Origin: Bacteroidales bacterium
GTDB taxonomy: Bacteria > Bacteroidota > Bacteroidia > Bacteroidales > VadinHA17
DNA length: 64,000 nt
Assembly (NCBI GenBank): GCA_025454795.1
Contig: JALONT010000004.1
Span: 1-64,000 of the forward strand
Direction: 5' to 3'
The notes under the pieces were generated by a model that was not told where the DNA came from, searched no databases, and saw only the letters and a program-made list of their open reading frames with translations. Positions within the stretch are counted from its first letter, which is position 1. Each line of letters starts with the position of its first letter. Positions 51,786-60,110 of this stretch are shown here, one piece after another. Both the position numbers and the translations under genes were made by a program.

Positions 51786-53891
51786 ATGCAGGATTTTCTT
51801 GAAACAAATATTATGTACCTTCCGGGAGTCGGGCCGAAAAGAGCCGAACTCCTTAATAAAGAGTTAAACATTTTTACCTATCGCGATCTTCTCTATTATT
51901 TCCCCTACAAGTATATCGACAGAACAAGATTTTATAAGATCGCGGAGCTCGATCCTGATCTTCCTTTTGTACAACTGAAAGGAGTAATTAAAGGATACTC
52001 CACAGAAGGCCATGGTAAAGGGAAAAGGCTGGTTGCAGATTTTCAGGACGATTCAGGCAATCTAAAGCTGGTTTGGTTCAAGGGGACAAAATGGATTATG
52101 CAAAGTTATAGCCCGGGGATCGAATTCATTGTGTTCGGGAAACCATCGGTATTTAACGGAATGATCAACATAATTCACCCTGAAATTGAAGCATCAGGCA
52201 AGGCTGCTGAAAGGATGACCTCAGCACTTCAGTCTCAGTATAGTACGACTGAAAACCTGAAGAACCATTTTCTAGGTTCAAAGGCTCTGAGCAGGTTGCT
52301 GGGGAACCTCATCAAGCAGATAAATTTCAGGCTTCCGGAATCTCTTCCGACATATATTGTTTCAAAGTATAAACTTATGGATCTTCACCAGGCACTCCAT
52401 AAGATTCATTTTCCGTCTGACCCCGATGAGATAGAAAAAGCCAGGTACCGTCTCAAGTTTGAGGAACTCTTTTATATACAGCTGAATCTCATACGATTTA
52501 AAAACAACCGGGCCAGAAAGTTCAAAGGATTTGTCTTTTCAAGTGTGGGAGAAAACTTTAATAGCTTTTATCATGACAACCTTCCGTTCGCACTTACAGG
52601 AGCTCAGAAAAGAGTAATGAAAGAGATACGTAGAGACCTCGGATCAGGGAAGCAGATGAACAGGCTGCTCCAGGGTGATGTCGGCAGCGGAAAAACACTG
52701 GTTGCTCTTATGAGCATGCTTATTGCCATAGATAACGGATACCAGGCATGTATAATGGCACCAACAGAGATCCTTGCCAGCCAGCATTACCAGACTATTT
52801 TAAAACTGCTTGAGGGGATCAATATCAGGGTAAGGCTCCTTACAGGATCATCCAAAAAATCATTAAGGAATGAAATAAGCGAATCGCTGCTTGACAGATC
52901 ACTAAACATTCTTATAGGTACCCATGCACTCATAGAAGAGACTGTTCAGTTCAGCAACCTCGGGCTGGTTATAATCGACGAACAACACAGGTTCGGGGTA
53001 GAACAGAGGGCAAAACTATGGCAGAAAAGTATTAACCCTCCTCATATTCTTGTCATGACAGCCACTCCTATTCCGAGAACTCTTGCCATGACCCTTTATG
53101 GTGACCTGGATGTATCGGTGATCGATGAACTTCCACCCGGAAGGATTCCTGTAAAGACAATGCATTTCTTTGATTCTGAAAAGAATAAGGTATTCGGATT
53201 TCTTCGTAATCAAATCACAGAAGGGCGACAGATATTTATTGTTTATCCCCTGATCAAGGAATCTGAAAAGATGGATTATAAGGATCTTGAGGATGGATGG
53301 GACACAATTTCCAGGGTTTTTCCGGCACCTCAGTATTGTATAAGTGTTGTTCATGGGAAAATGACTTCGGCAATAAAGGAAGAATCTATGAAACTCTTCA
53401 AGGATGGGAAAGCGCATATCCTGATCGCCACAACGGTTATAGAGGTTGGGGTAGATATTCCAAATGCAACAGTAATGGTAATTGAGAGCGCTGAAAGGTT
53501 CGGATTATCTCAGCTTCATCAGCTGAGAGGACGTGTTGGAAGAGGTGCTGATCAGTCATATTGCATCCTTATGACCTCGAATAAACTATCCAGAGAAGCT
53601 TCAACCAGACTTGAGGTTATGATCAGGACATCCGATGGCTTTGAGATTGCAGAAACTGACCTTCAACTCAGGGGCCCCGGCGATATTGAAGGCACGATGC
53701 AAAGCGGAATACCTTTCGACCTTAAAATTGCAAACCTTGGCAGAGACGGACAATTGATTGAATATGTAAGGAACATTGCAGAGGATATTATTGCAGGTGA
53801 TCCACTTCTTGAAACAGATATTAATCTCATCCTGAAATCTGAGTTGAAGCGGCTTTTCAGTAAACGCCAATCATGGAGCAGCATAAGCTGA
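51786..53891 (+). CDS. recG: ATP-dependent DNA helicase RecG
   Basis: Remodels stalled replication forks and Holliday junctions. The 701-residue product has the N-terminal wedge/OB domain (about 1-160), Walker A GDVGSGKT near residue 300, the DEQH box IIDEQHRFGVEQR, MTATPIPRTLAMTLYGD, and the motif VI region QLRGRVGRG. It ends with the TRG-type region LRGPGDIEGTMQSG. All helicase motifs are intact. Monocistronic. Confidence 0.95.
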   Translation: MQDFLETNIMYLPGVGPKRAELLNKELNIFTYRDLLYYFPYKYIDRTRFYKIAELDPDLPFVQLKGVIKGYSTEGHGKGKRLVADFQDDSGNLKLVWFKGTKWIMQSYSPGIEFIVFGKPSVFNGMINIIHPEIEASGKAAERMTSALQSQYSTTENLKNHFLGSKALSRLLGNLIKQINFRLPESLPTYIVSKYKLMDLHQALHKIHFPSDPDEIEKARYRLKFEELFYIQLNLIRFKNNRARKFKGFVFSSVGENFNSFYHDNLPFALTGAQKRVMKEIRRDLGSGKQMNRLLQGDVGSGKTLVALMSMLIAIDNGYQACIMAPTEILASQHYQTILKLLEGINIRVRLLTGSSKKSLRNEISESLLDRSLNILIGTHALIEETVQFSNLGLVIIDEQHRFGVEQRAKLWQKSINPPHILVMTATPIPRTLAMTLYGDLDVSVIDELPPGRIPVKTMHFFDSEKNKVFGFLRNQITEGRQIFIVYPLIKESEKMDYKDLEDGWDTISRVFPAPQYCISVVHGKMTSAIKEESMKLFKDGKAHILIATTVIEVGVDIPNATVMVIESAERFGLSQLHQLRGRVGRGADQSYCILMTSNKLSREASTRLEVMIRTSDGFEIAETDLQLRGPGDIEGTMQSGIPFDLKIANLGRDGQLIEYVRNIAEDIIAGDPLLETDINLILKSELKRLFSKRQSWSSIS

Positions 53892-53935
53892 GTAAGTTTA
53901 ATTAAAATCATAATAAATAGTAATTTTATGTATAA

Positions 53936-53961
53936 ATACTGACAAAAAACAGTCTCAGTAT
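53936..53961. promoter_or_regulatory. Inverted repeat upstream of the RNF operon promoter
   Basis: ATACTGA and TCAGTAT form a perfect 7-bp inverted repeat with a 12-nt spacer, 12 nt ahead of the -7 element TAAATTTG. It could be an operator or the terminator of recG, but there is no T tract directly after it. Confidence 0.35.
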
Positions 53962-53973
53962 TATCAGTAATTC

Positions 53974-53981
53974 TAAATTTG
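53974..53981 (+). promoter_or_regulatory. -7 promoter element of the RNF operon
   Basis: TAAATTTG matches TAnnTTTG and ends 25 nt before the ATG of the RseC-like gene at 54007. No strong -33 is visible. Confidence 0.55.
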
Positions 53982-54006
53982 CGGTTTAATTTCTTGACGA
54001 AAATCC

Positions 54007-54429
54007 ATGACCGGATCAGATAATTTCGGAAGTATTGAACATGATGGTATTGTGCAGAAATCTGATAAAAACTCCGTTACCGTAAGAATATCATCTGTAT
54101 CAGCATGTTCAGGATGTCACGAAGAGGGTTCCTGTACACTTTCAGGTAAAGAGGACAAGATAATCGATATCTCGGGAAGATATAACTTAGTGCCCGGTGA
54201 AGCAGTTACTGTGCTGATGAAGAAATCAATGGGGTATGCAGCCGTAATACTGGGATATGTTATACCAATGATCCTTGTAGTTGCACTGGTTATAATTCTT
54301 GGTTCCATGTCACTTCCGGAACTAATAACAGGACTTGGATCTCTTGCTGTTCTTATTCCATATTATTTGGTACTCTGGTTTTTCAGAAAAAGGATCAATA
54401 CTAATTTCAAGTTCACAATAAAAATCTGA
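54007..54429 (+). CDS. SoxR-reducing/RseC family protein
   Basis: A 140-residue membrane protein at the head of the rnf operon. The N-terminal cytoplasmic part has a Cys-rich segment (SACSGCHEEGSC, possibly metal or redox binding), followed by two membrane spans (about 75-97 and 103-122). RseC homologues are often linked with rnf genes and associated with reduction of the SoxR iron-sulphur cluster. It lies 3 nt before rnfB. Confidence 0.88.
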   Translation: MTGSDNFGSIEHDGIVQKSDKNSVTVRISSVSACSGCHEEGSCTLSGKEDKIIDISGRYNLVPGEAVTVLMKKSMGYAAVILGYVIPMILVVALVIILGSMSLPELITGLGSLAVLIPYYLVLWFFRKRINTNFKFTIKI

Positions 54430-54432
54430 TTA

Positions 54433-55296
54433 ATGAGTCTTACGATTCTTATTACAGTAATAAGTCTGAGTCTTCTCGCACTGATCTCGTCAGTCATTCT
54501 ATATTTCGTTGCCCGGAAATTCAAGATCTTTGAAGATCCGCGCATTGACGAGGTTCAGGAAGTACTGCCTGCGGCAAATTGTGGCGGATGCGGTTTTGCC
54601 GGATGCCGTAATTTTGCAGAGGCGCTTGTAAAAGCAGAGACTTTTGAAGGATTGAACTGTCCGGTCGGTGGTGCGGAAGTTATGGGCAAAGCGGCAAAAA
54701 TTCTTGGAAGAGAGGCTCCTGTCGTGGATCCGTTGGTGGCTGTTCTGCTTTGTAATGGTTCACCCGAATTCAGGCCCCGGACATCTCTCTATAACGGTGT
54801 AAATGACTGCAGAATTGCTCACTCTCTTTATATCGGAGAGACCGACTGCAGCTATGGTTGTCTTAGCAGAGGCGACTGCGTCAGAGCCTGCAATTTTGAG
54901 GCAATGTACATGAATCCGGAAACAGGATTACCTGTAATAATAGATGAGAAGTGTGTATCATGCGGTGCATGCGTAAAAGCTTGTCCCAGGAACCTTATTG
55001 AACTCCGGAAAAAGGCTAAGAAAGACAGAAAGATATATGTTGCCTGCTCAAACTGCGATAAGGGAGGACCTGCAAAAAGAGCCTGCAAGGTTGCCTGTAT
55101 TGCCTGTACAAAATGCGTCAAAGTATGTGAGTTCAATGCAATCACCATTGAGAATAACCTTGCCTATATCGACGCGTTTAAATGCACCTTCTGCAGAAAA
55201 TGTGCTACAGAGTGTCCTACATGTTCAATTTTGGAATTAAACTTCCCGCCCAGGAAGACAAAACCTGAAACTCAGGAAGAAACAATCATGGTATAA
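54433..55296 (+). CDS. rnfB: RNF complex subunit B
   Basis: A 287-residue iron-sulphur subunit that takes electrons from ferredoxin. One N-terminal membrane segment is followed by a 4Fe-4S domain (NCGGCGFAGCRNFAEAL). Ferredoxin-type clusters follow: GDCVRACNF, CVSCGACVKACP, CIACTKCVKVC and CTFCRKCATECP. It sits at the cytoplasmic face of the inner membrane. The cysteine sets are complete. Confidence 0.95.
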   Translation: MSLTILITVISLSLLALISSVILYFVARKFKIFEDPRIDEVQEVLPAANCGGCGFAGCRNFAEALVKAETFEGLNCPVGGAEVMGKAAKILGREAPVVDPLVAVLLCNGSPEFRPRTSLYNGVNDCRIAHSLYIGETDCSYGCLSRGDCVRACNFEAMYMNPETGLPVIIDEKCVSCGACVKACPRNLIELRKKAKKDRKIYVACSNCDKGGPAKRACKVACIACTKCVKVCEFNAITIENNLAYIDAFKCTFCRKCATECPTCSILELNFPPRKTKPETQEETIMV

Positions 55297-55327
55297 TCTT
55301 GAAGTATAATTAAAAAATAAATAAGCG

Positions 55328-56662
55328 TTGAAAACATTTCCCGTTGGAGGTGTTCATCCACCCGAGAACAAGCTGACAGCCGGCATTGCAATTCAGTACC
55401 TGCCCCTGCCACTGACCGTTGCAATACCTGTATCACAGCATATCGGAACCCCTGCCAATGTGATAATAAATAAAGGTGATTCTGTAAAAACAGGTCAGGT
55501 TATTGCAGAAAACAAAGGCTTTGTCTCTGCAAACATCCATTCTTCAGTCTCCGGAAAAGTAAATAGAATAGATACGGTGATAGACAGCACAGGTTTTAAG
55601 CAGAATGCTGTTTTTATTGATGTGGAGGGAGATGAATGGGTTAGTACAATTGACAGGAGCAGTGAAATAATCACGGACATAAAACTATCGTCCGACGAAA
55701 TTACCAAAAAATGCCTTGAATCAGGTATTGTCGGGCTTGGCGGTGCGACCTTTCCATCACATGTAAAACTGACTGTCCCTGCAGGAAAGAAGTGCGATAT
55801 TCTGATCATCAATGGTGTCGAATGTGAGCCTTATCTTACTTCTGATCACCGTCTTATGCTCGAAAGAGGAGAAGAGATTCTAATTGGTACCTCCATTCTG
55901 ATGAAGGCCCTTAAGGTTACAAGGGCAATGATCGGAATTGAGAATAATAAACAGGATGCAATAAGTCACATGACAAAACTGGCATCTGCATTCCAGGGAA
56001 TAAGTGTGCATGCATTGAAAGTAAAATATCCGCAGGGTGCTGAAAAACAGCTCATCAAAGCCCTCATTAACAGGGAAGTACCTTCAGGTCGCCTTCCTCT
56101 TGATGTTAATACGGTTGTGCATAACGTAGGTACCGCTTTTGCAGTTTATGAAGCTGTACAGAAGAATAAACCACTTTTCGAAAGGGTAGTTACTATAACA
56201 GGAAAACAGGTTTCAAAACCAGGGAACTATTTCGTCAGAACCGGGACTCCGGTCAGCAAGCTGATCGAAGCTGCAGGTGGCCTGCCTGATAATACCGGTA
56301 AGATAATTTCCGGAGGTCCGATGATGGGCAAATCGCTGAGCAACATTGAAGTTCCGGTTGTAAAGGGAACCTCAGGGATCATTCTTTTTCCGAAAAACGA
56401 ATCTGAACGTATGGAATCACGGCCATGTATCCGTTGTGCAAAATGTGTTTCTGCATGTGCCCTGAATCTCGAACCATATCTTCTGATGTCCCTTTCTGAA
56501 AAAGACATGTTCGAAAGAGCTGAAAGAGAAAGGATTACCGATTGCATGGAATGCGGATCCTGCAGTTTTGCATGCCCGGCAGGACGTCCTCTTCTCGATT
56601 ATATCCGCTTAGGAAAATCGACTGTGATTAAAATGGCACGCGAAAGATTAGTAAAAAAATAA
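55328..56662 (+). CDS. rnfC: RNF complex subunit C (TTG start)
   Basis: A 444-residue peripheral subunit carrying the NADH/FMN site and two 4Fe-4S clusters. The N-terminal sandwich KTFPVGGVHPPENK is followed by the NuoF-like flavin region (GLGGATFPSHVKL, INGVECEPYLTSDHRL) and a SLBB-like part. The C-terminal clusters are CIRCAKCVSAC and CMECGSCSFACP. The only start that fits the conserved N-terminus is TTG 55328; no ATG or GTG lies near. It has no Shine-Dalgarno site. Confidence 0.94.
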   Translation: MKTFPVGGVHPPENKLTAGIAIQYLPLPLTVAIPVSQHIGTPANVIINKGDSVKTGQVIAENKGFVSANIHSSVSGKVNRIDTVIDSTGFKQNAVFIDVEGDEWVSTIDRSSEIITDIKLSSDEITKKCLESGIVGLGGATFPSHVKLTVPAGKKCDILIINGVECEPYLTSDHRLMLERGEEILIGTSILMKALKVTRAMIGIENNKQDAISHMTKLASAFQGISVHALKVKYPQGAEKQLIKALINREVPSGRLPLDVNTVVHNVGTAFAVYEAVQKNKPLFERVVTITGKQVSKPGNYFVRTGTPVSKLIEAAGGLPDNTGKIISGGPMMGKSLSNIEVPVVKGTSGIILFPKNESERMESRPCIRCAKCVSACALNLEPYLLMSLSEKDMFERAERERITDCMECGSCSFACPAGRPLLDYIRLGKSTVIKMARERLVKK

Positions 56663-56681
56663 GACATATAAAACATAGTTC

Positions 56682-57683
56682 ATGAGCAACTTACTTTATG
56701 TTTCACCTTCACCGCATACACATGCCTCAGAGACAACCAGGAAGCTGATGTTCGGGGTGGTCATAGCTCTCCTTCCCGCTCTTTTCACATCAATATTTTA
56801 TTTTGGTTATGGTGCTATAATTGTAACAGCAACTTCAATAGTCTCATGCCTGCTGTTCGAATACCTTATTCAGAGATTTATATTTAAGAAACCGGTTACA
56901 ATAACTGACGGATCAGCTCTGGTTACAGGCCTTCTGCTGGCTTTTAACCTGCCATCCAATATACCGGTATTTATAATTGTCCTGGGAAGTTTTGTCTCCA
57001 TTGCAATCGCAAAAATGACCTTCGGCGGATTAGGGAACAATCCTTTCAACCCGGCACTTGTAGGCCGTGTTTTCATGCTTATCTCATTCCCGGTCCAGAT
57101 GACCAGCTGGCCCGTTCCTGCAGGATTCGGTACCGGTTATACCGATGCAGTGACAGGAGCAACACCCCTGGCTATTATAAAAGAGGGTCTTAAAAACGGT
57201 GAATCTATTTCACAGCTGGTTACACAGATCCCGACACCTGCACAGATGTTTCTTGGTAATATGGGTGGATCGATGGGTGAAGTTGCAGCTGTTGCACTTC
57301 TTATTGGATTCATTTACCTCCTTGCAAAAAAAATAATTACATGGCATATCCCGGTATCAATAATCGGGAGCCTGGCAATCTTTACTGCAATCCTCTGGCT
57401 TATAAATCCGGAACAGAATGCTGGCCCTTTGTTCCATATTCTCGCCGGAGGTGTCCTGCTTGGAGCTATCTTTATGGCAACAGATTATGTCACTTCACCG
57501 ATGAATCCGAAGTCAATGATAATATACGGCTGCGGAATCGGAATACTTACAGTAATAATAAGAGTCTGGGGCGCATATCCCGAAGGTGTATCCTTTGCTA
57601 TCTTAATAATGAACGCATTTGTCCCGCTTATGAACGCATATATAAAACCCAAAAGATTTGGTGAGGAGGTAAAAAATGGCTAA
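56682..57683 (+). CDS. rnfD: RNF complex subunit D
   Basis: A 333-residue integral membrane subunit with about nine or ten hydrophobic segments. The covalent FMN site is the threonine in VTGATPL near residue 160. GGLGNNPFNPALVGRVFML and YVTSPMNPKSM are family hallmarks. Part of the ion-translocating core. It overlaps rnfG by 8 nt; the GGAGG of rnfG lies in its last codons. Confidence 0.95.
   Translation: MSNLLYVSPSPHTHASETTRKLMFGVVIALLPALFTSIFYFGYGAIIVTATSIVSCLLFEYLIQRFIFKKPVTITDGSALVTGLLLAFNLPSNIPVFIIVLGSFVSIAIAKMTFGGLGNNPFNPALVGRVFMLISFPVQMTSWPVPAGFGTGYTDAVTGATPLAIIKEGLKNGESISQLVTQIPTPAQMFLGNMGGSMGEVAAVALLIGFIYLLAKKIITWHIPVSIIGSLAIFTAILWLINPEQNAGPLFHILAGGVLLGAIFMATDYVTSPMNPKSMIIYGCGIGILTVIIRVWGAYPEGVSFAILIMNAFVPLMNAYIKPKRFGEEVKNG
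57664..57669 (+). promoter_or_regulatory. Shine-Dalgarno site of rnfG
   Basis: AGGAGG lies 6 nt before the ATG at 57676, within the last codons of rnfD. A strong site of this kind is uncommon in Bacteroidetes; it may sustain translation of a gene whose start lies inside its upstream neighbour. Confidence 0.6.
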
Positions 57684-58251
57684 AACCGAGTCGACGTTTA
57701 AGAATATGGTGCTATCGCTTACACTTATATCTCTGGGGGCTTCAGCATCGCTTGGTTTCGTATACGTAATTACCAAGACACCAATAGAGGTTTCTGTTCT
57801 TAATAAGAAACTTAATGCTATAAGACAGGTTGTTCCTGAATTTACAAACAACCCGAATGAAGAGATGTTCCATCTGCCAACCGGTGAAGGGGACAGCCTC
57901 GAAATTTATCCTGCGAAAAAGAATGGAGAAATTATCGGGTATGCTGTAAAAACATATACAAAGACAGGATTCGGAGGAAATATAAGCCTGATAGCCGGCT
58001 TCAAACCAGACGGGACAATAATCAATATTTCAGTCCTTGAGCAGAAAGAGACACCCGGTCTAGGCACAAAGATGGCCGATCCGGGATTCAAGGATCAGTT
58101 CAATAATAAGAATCCTTCTGAATTTATGCTGAAAGTAAAGAAGGATGGCGGAACTGTAGATGCCATAACAGCAGCCACAATAAGTTCAAGAGCATTTTGC
58201 GATGCGGTACAGCGTGCATATAATACAATTCAGAAAGGAGGTTTAAAATGA
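57676..58251 (+). CDS. rnfG: RNF complex subunit G
   Basis: A 191-residue subunit with one N-terminal membrane span (about 12-32) and a periplasmic FMN domain. The covalent flavin threonine is expected in VDAITAATISS near residue 172; the usual SGAT is here TAAT, a mild variation retaining the acceptor threonine. GFGGNISLIAGF and ETPGLGTKM are family motifs. ATGA overlap with rnfE. Confidence 0.93.
   Translation: MAKTESTFKNMVLSLTLISLGASASLGFVYVITKTPIEVSVLNKKLNAIRQVVPEFTNNPNEEMFHLPTGEGDSLEIYPAKKNGEIIGYAVKTYTKTGFGGNISLIAGFKPDGTIINISVLEQKETPGLGTKMADPGFKDQFNNKNPSEFMLKVKKDGGTVDAITAATISSRAFCDAVQRAYNTIQKGGLK
58234..58241 (+). promoter_or_regulatory. Shine-Dalgarno site of rnfE
   Basis: AAAGGAGG lies 6 nt before the ATG at 58248, inside the end of rnfG. 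Together with the rnfG site it is among the few strong Shine-Dalgarno sequences in the window. Confidence 0.6.
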
Positions 58252-58829
58252 ACCACTTGCAAAACTTTACAAAAGGATTTTTTAAAGAGAATCCGATCCT
58301 TGTCCTGGTCCTGGGTACCTGCCCTGCCCTGGCAACTTCAACTTCTGTACTAAACGGTATGGGGATGGGAATTGCCACCACCTTCGTCCTGATAGGATCA
58401 AATGTTGTTATTTCCCTGCTTTCGGGTCTGATTCCGGATAAAGTCAGGATCCCGGCATTTGTTGTAATAATTGCCTCGTTCGTGACAATAGTTGATCTGT
58501 TAATGCAGGCTTATGTACCGAGTCTATATGAGGCTCTTGGAATATTTATCCCGTTGATTGTAGTCAACTGCATTGTTCTCGGAAGGGCTGAAGCATATGC
58601 AAGTAAAAATTCTGTTCTCTCATCTTTCATTGATGGTGCAGGAATGGGTCTCGGGTTTACGATGGCCCTGGGTATTCTTGGCGCATTCCGTGAGATAGTA
58701 GGAAGCGGGGCAATATTTGGCCATAAATTTATCCAGGGTGACGGTGTTCTTGTATTTATTCTTGCACCTGGAGCTTTCTGGGCGCTTGGGTACCTTATTG
58801 CTCTGATTAACAGGATAAAAAGAACCTAA
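58248..58829 (+). CDS. rnfE: RNF complex subunit E
   Basis: A 193-residue membrane subunit with about six spans. Signature segments are KENPILVLVLGTCPALAT and the IPLIVVNCIVLGRAEAYASK region with its conserved cysteine, plus GMGLGFTMALGILGAFREI. It belongs to the NqrD/RnfE family and forms, with RnfA, the inverted-repeat core that holds a membrane iron-sulphur centre. Confidence 0.95.
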   Translation: MNHLQNFTKGFFKENPILVLVLGTCPALATSTSVLNGMGMGIATTFVLIGSNVVISLLSGLIPDKVRIPAFVVIIASFVTIVDLLMQAYVPSLYEALGIFIPLIVVNCIVLGRAEAYASKNSVLSSFIDGAGMGLGFTMALGILGAFREIVGSGAIFGHKFIQGDGVLVFILAPGAFWALGYLIALINRIKRT

Positions 58830-58841
58830 AACTGAAATAAA

Positions 58842-59417
58842 ATGGAATATATATTAATAATCATATCTGCCGTATTCATAAATAATGTGGTACTTGCCCA
58901 ATTCCTTGGCATATGCCCTTTTCTGGGTGTATCAAACAAGGTCAACACAGCACTTGGAATGACAGGAGCAGTTACCTTCGTTATCGTCCTTGCCACAATG
59001 GTCACATATCTCATCCAGATATATGTATTGAATAAGTTGGGTATCGCCTTTATGCAGACCATAATATTTATACTTGTAATTGCCGCACTGGTCCAGATGG
59101 TTGAGATCATCCTGAAAAAAATAAGCCAGCCCCTTTACCAGGCTCTTGGAATTTATCTGCCGCTGATAACCACCAACTGCGCTGTTCTTGGTGTCGCCAT
59201 CCTTGTTATCAAGAAAGACTACAATCTTCTGGAAGGTGTTGTTTACGGTGCATCGACAGCTATTGGCTTCGGTCTGGCCCTTATCATCCTTGCAGGGATC
59301 AGGGAACAGCTGGAATTGGTTAATATACCAAAAGGAATGAAAGGTGTTCCCAGCTCACTTGTTATAGCAGGTATTCTTGCCCTCGCATTTATGGGATTTA
59401 CAGGAATAGTAAAATAA
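58842..59417 (+). CDS. rnfA: RNF complex subunit A
   Basis: A 191-residue membrane subunit of the NqrE/RnfA family, with six predicted spans. FINNVVLAQFLGICPFLGVS and LPLITTNCAVLGVAI are the two paired cysteine regions characteristic of the family. It is last of the RNF operon, 12 nt after rnfE. The next gene begins 38 nt later. Confidence 0.95.
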   Translation: MEYILIIISAVFINNVVLAQFLGICPFLGVSNKVNTALGMTGAVTFVIVLATMVTYLIQIYVLNKLGIAFMQTIIFILVIAALVQMVEIILKKISQPLYQALGIYLPLITTNCAVLGVAILVIKKDYNLLEGVVYGASTAIGFGLALIILAGIREQLELVNIPKGMKGVPSSLVIAGILALAFMGFTGIVK

Positions 59418-59455
59418 TTCGCTAAATTTTTCATATTTCCGTAATCCGGTCAAAT

Positions 59456-60019
59456 ATGACGCTGTCAGATTATTATCAGGTACTGGGATTACCTTCCGGC
59501 TCTTCACCTGACGAAATTAAAAAAGCATACAGGCAGAAAGCACGTCTTTACCATCCTGATATCAATCCTGATCCGGAGGCAAAAAATAAATTCATTCAGG
59601 CTACAGAAGCTTATGAATTCCTGATAGCCAATTATGATAAAGTTTCAAACAACGAAGAGGCTTACCGCCAGGCAATGGAGGACTGGAGAAAGTACCGGCA
59701 GGACAGATCAAGGCAGAGGGCTCGCGCTTATGCTCAAACCTCATATGTACGGTTTAAAAATACAAAGTTTTACAGGAGTACAAGAATATTAGATGTAACA
59801 ACTATTATCTTCAGCCTGGCGGTCTCTATATTAGTGATCCTTTACACTATTTACGGATATTTATACAGGTTAAAACATCCGATGCCGGAACTCCATCAGC
59901 CAACATTTCTTGTTTTCCTCATGCTGTTATCACTTGGTATGGTCTTTTTCGTAGTCTCAATTATCTACCTGAAAGCCTGGATGGAAACTTCGAAAAAAAA
60001 TAAAAAAAATCCCGGGTAA
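59456..60019 (+). CDS. Membrane-anchored J-domain protein
   Basis: A 187-residue DnaJ-type co-chaperone. The J domain spans residues 4-65 with the essential HPD tripeptide at 33-35 (LYHPDINP). A basic linker rich in Arg is followed by two membrane segments (about 112-137 and 145-165). The Gly/Phe and zinc regions of full DnaJ are missing. It should recruit DnaK to the cytoplasmic membrane face; clients unknown. It may be co-transcribed with rnf, 38 nt upstream. Confidence 0.87.
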   Translation: MTLSDYYQVLGLPSGSSPDEIKKAYRQKARLYHPDINPDPEAKNKFIQATEAYEFLIANYDKVSNNEEAYRQAMEDWRKYRQDRSRQRARAYAQTSYVRFKNTKFYRSTRILDVTTIIFSLAVSILVILYTIYGYLYRLKHPMPELHQPTFLVFLMLLSLGMVFFVVSIIYLKAWMETSKKNKKNPG

Positions 60020-60110
60020 TATGGCATGGTTTTTGGGCGACAAAGGTATAACCCGGACCGGCATAGAATGAATTTGTATTCAATTACCTTAGTCCATAAA
60101 TAGTAAGTAT

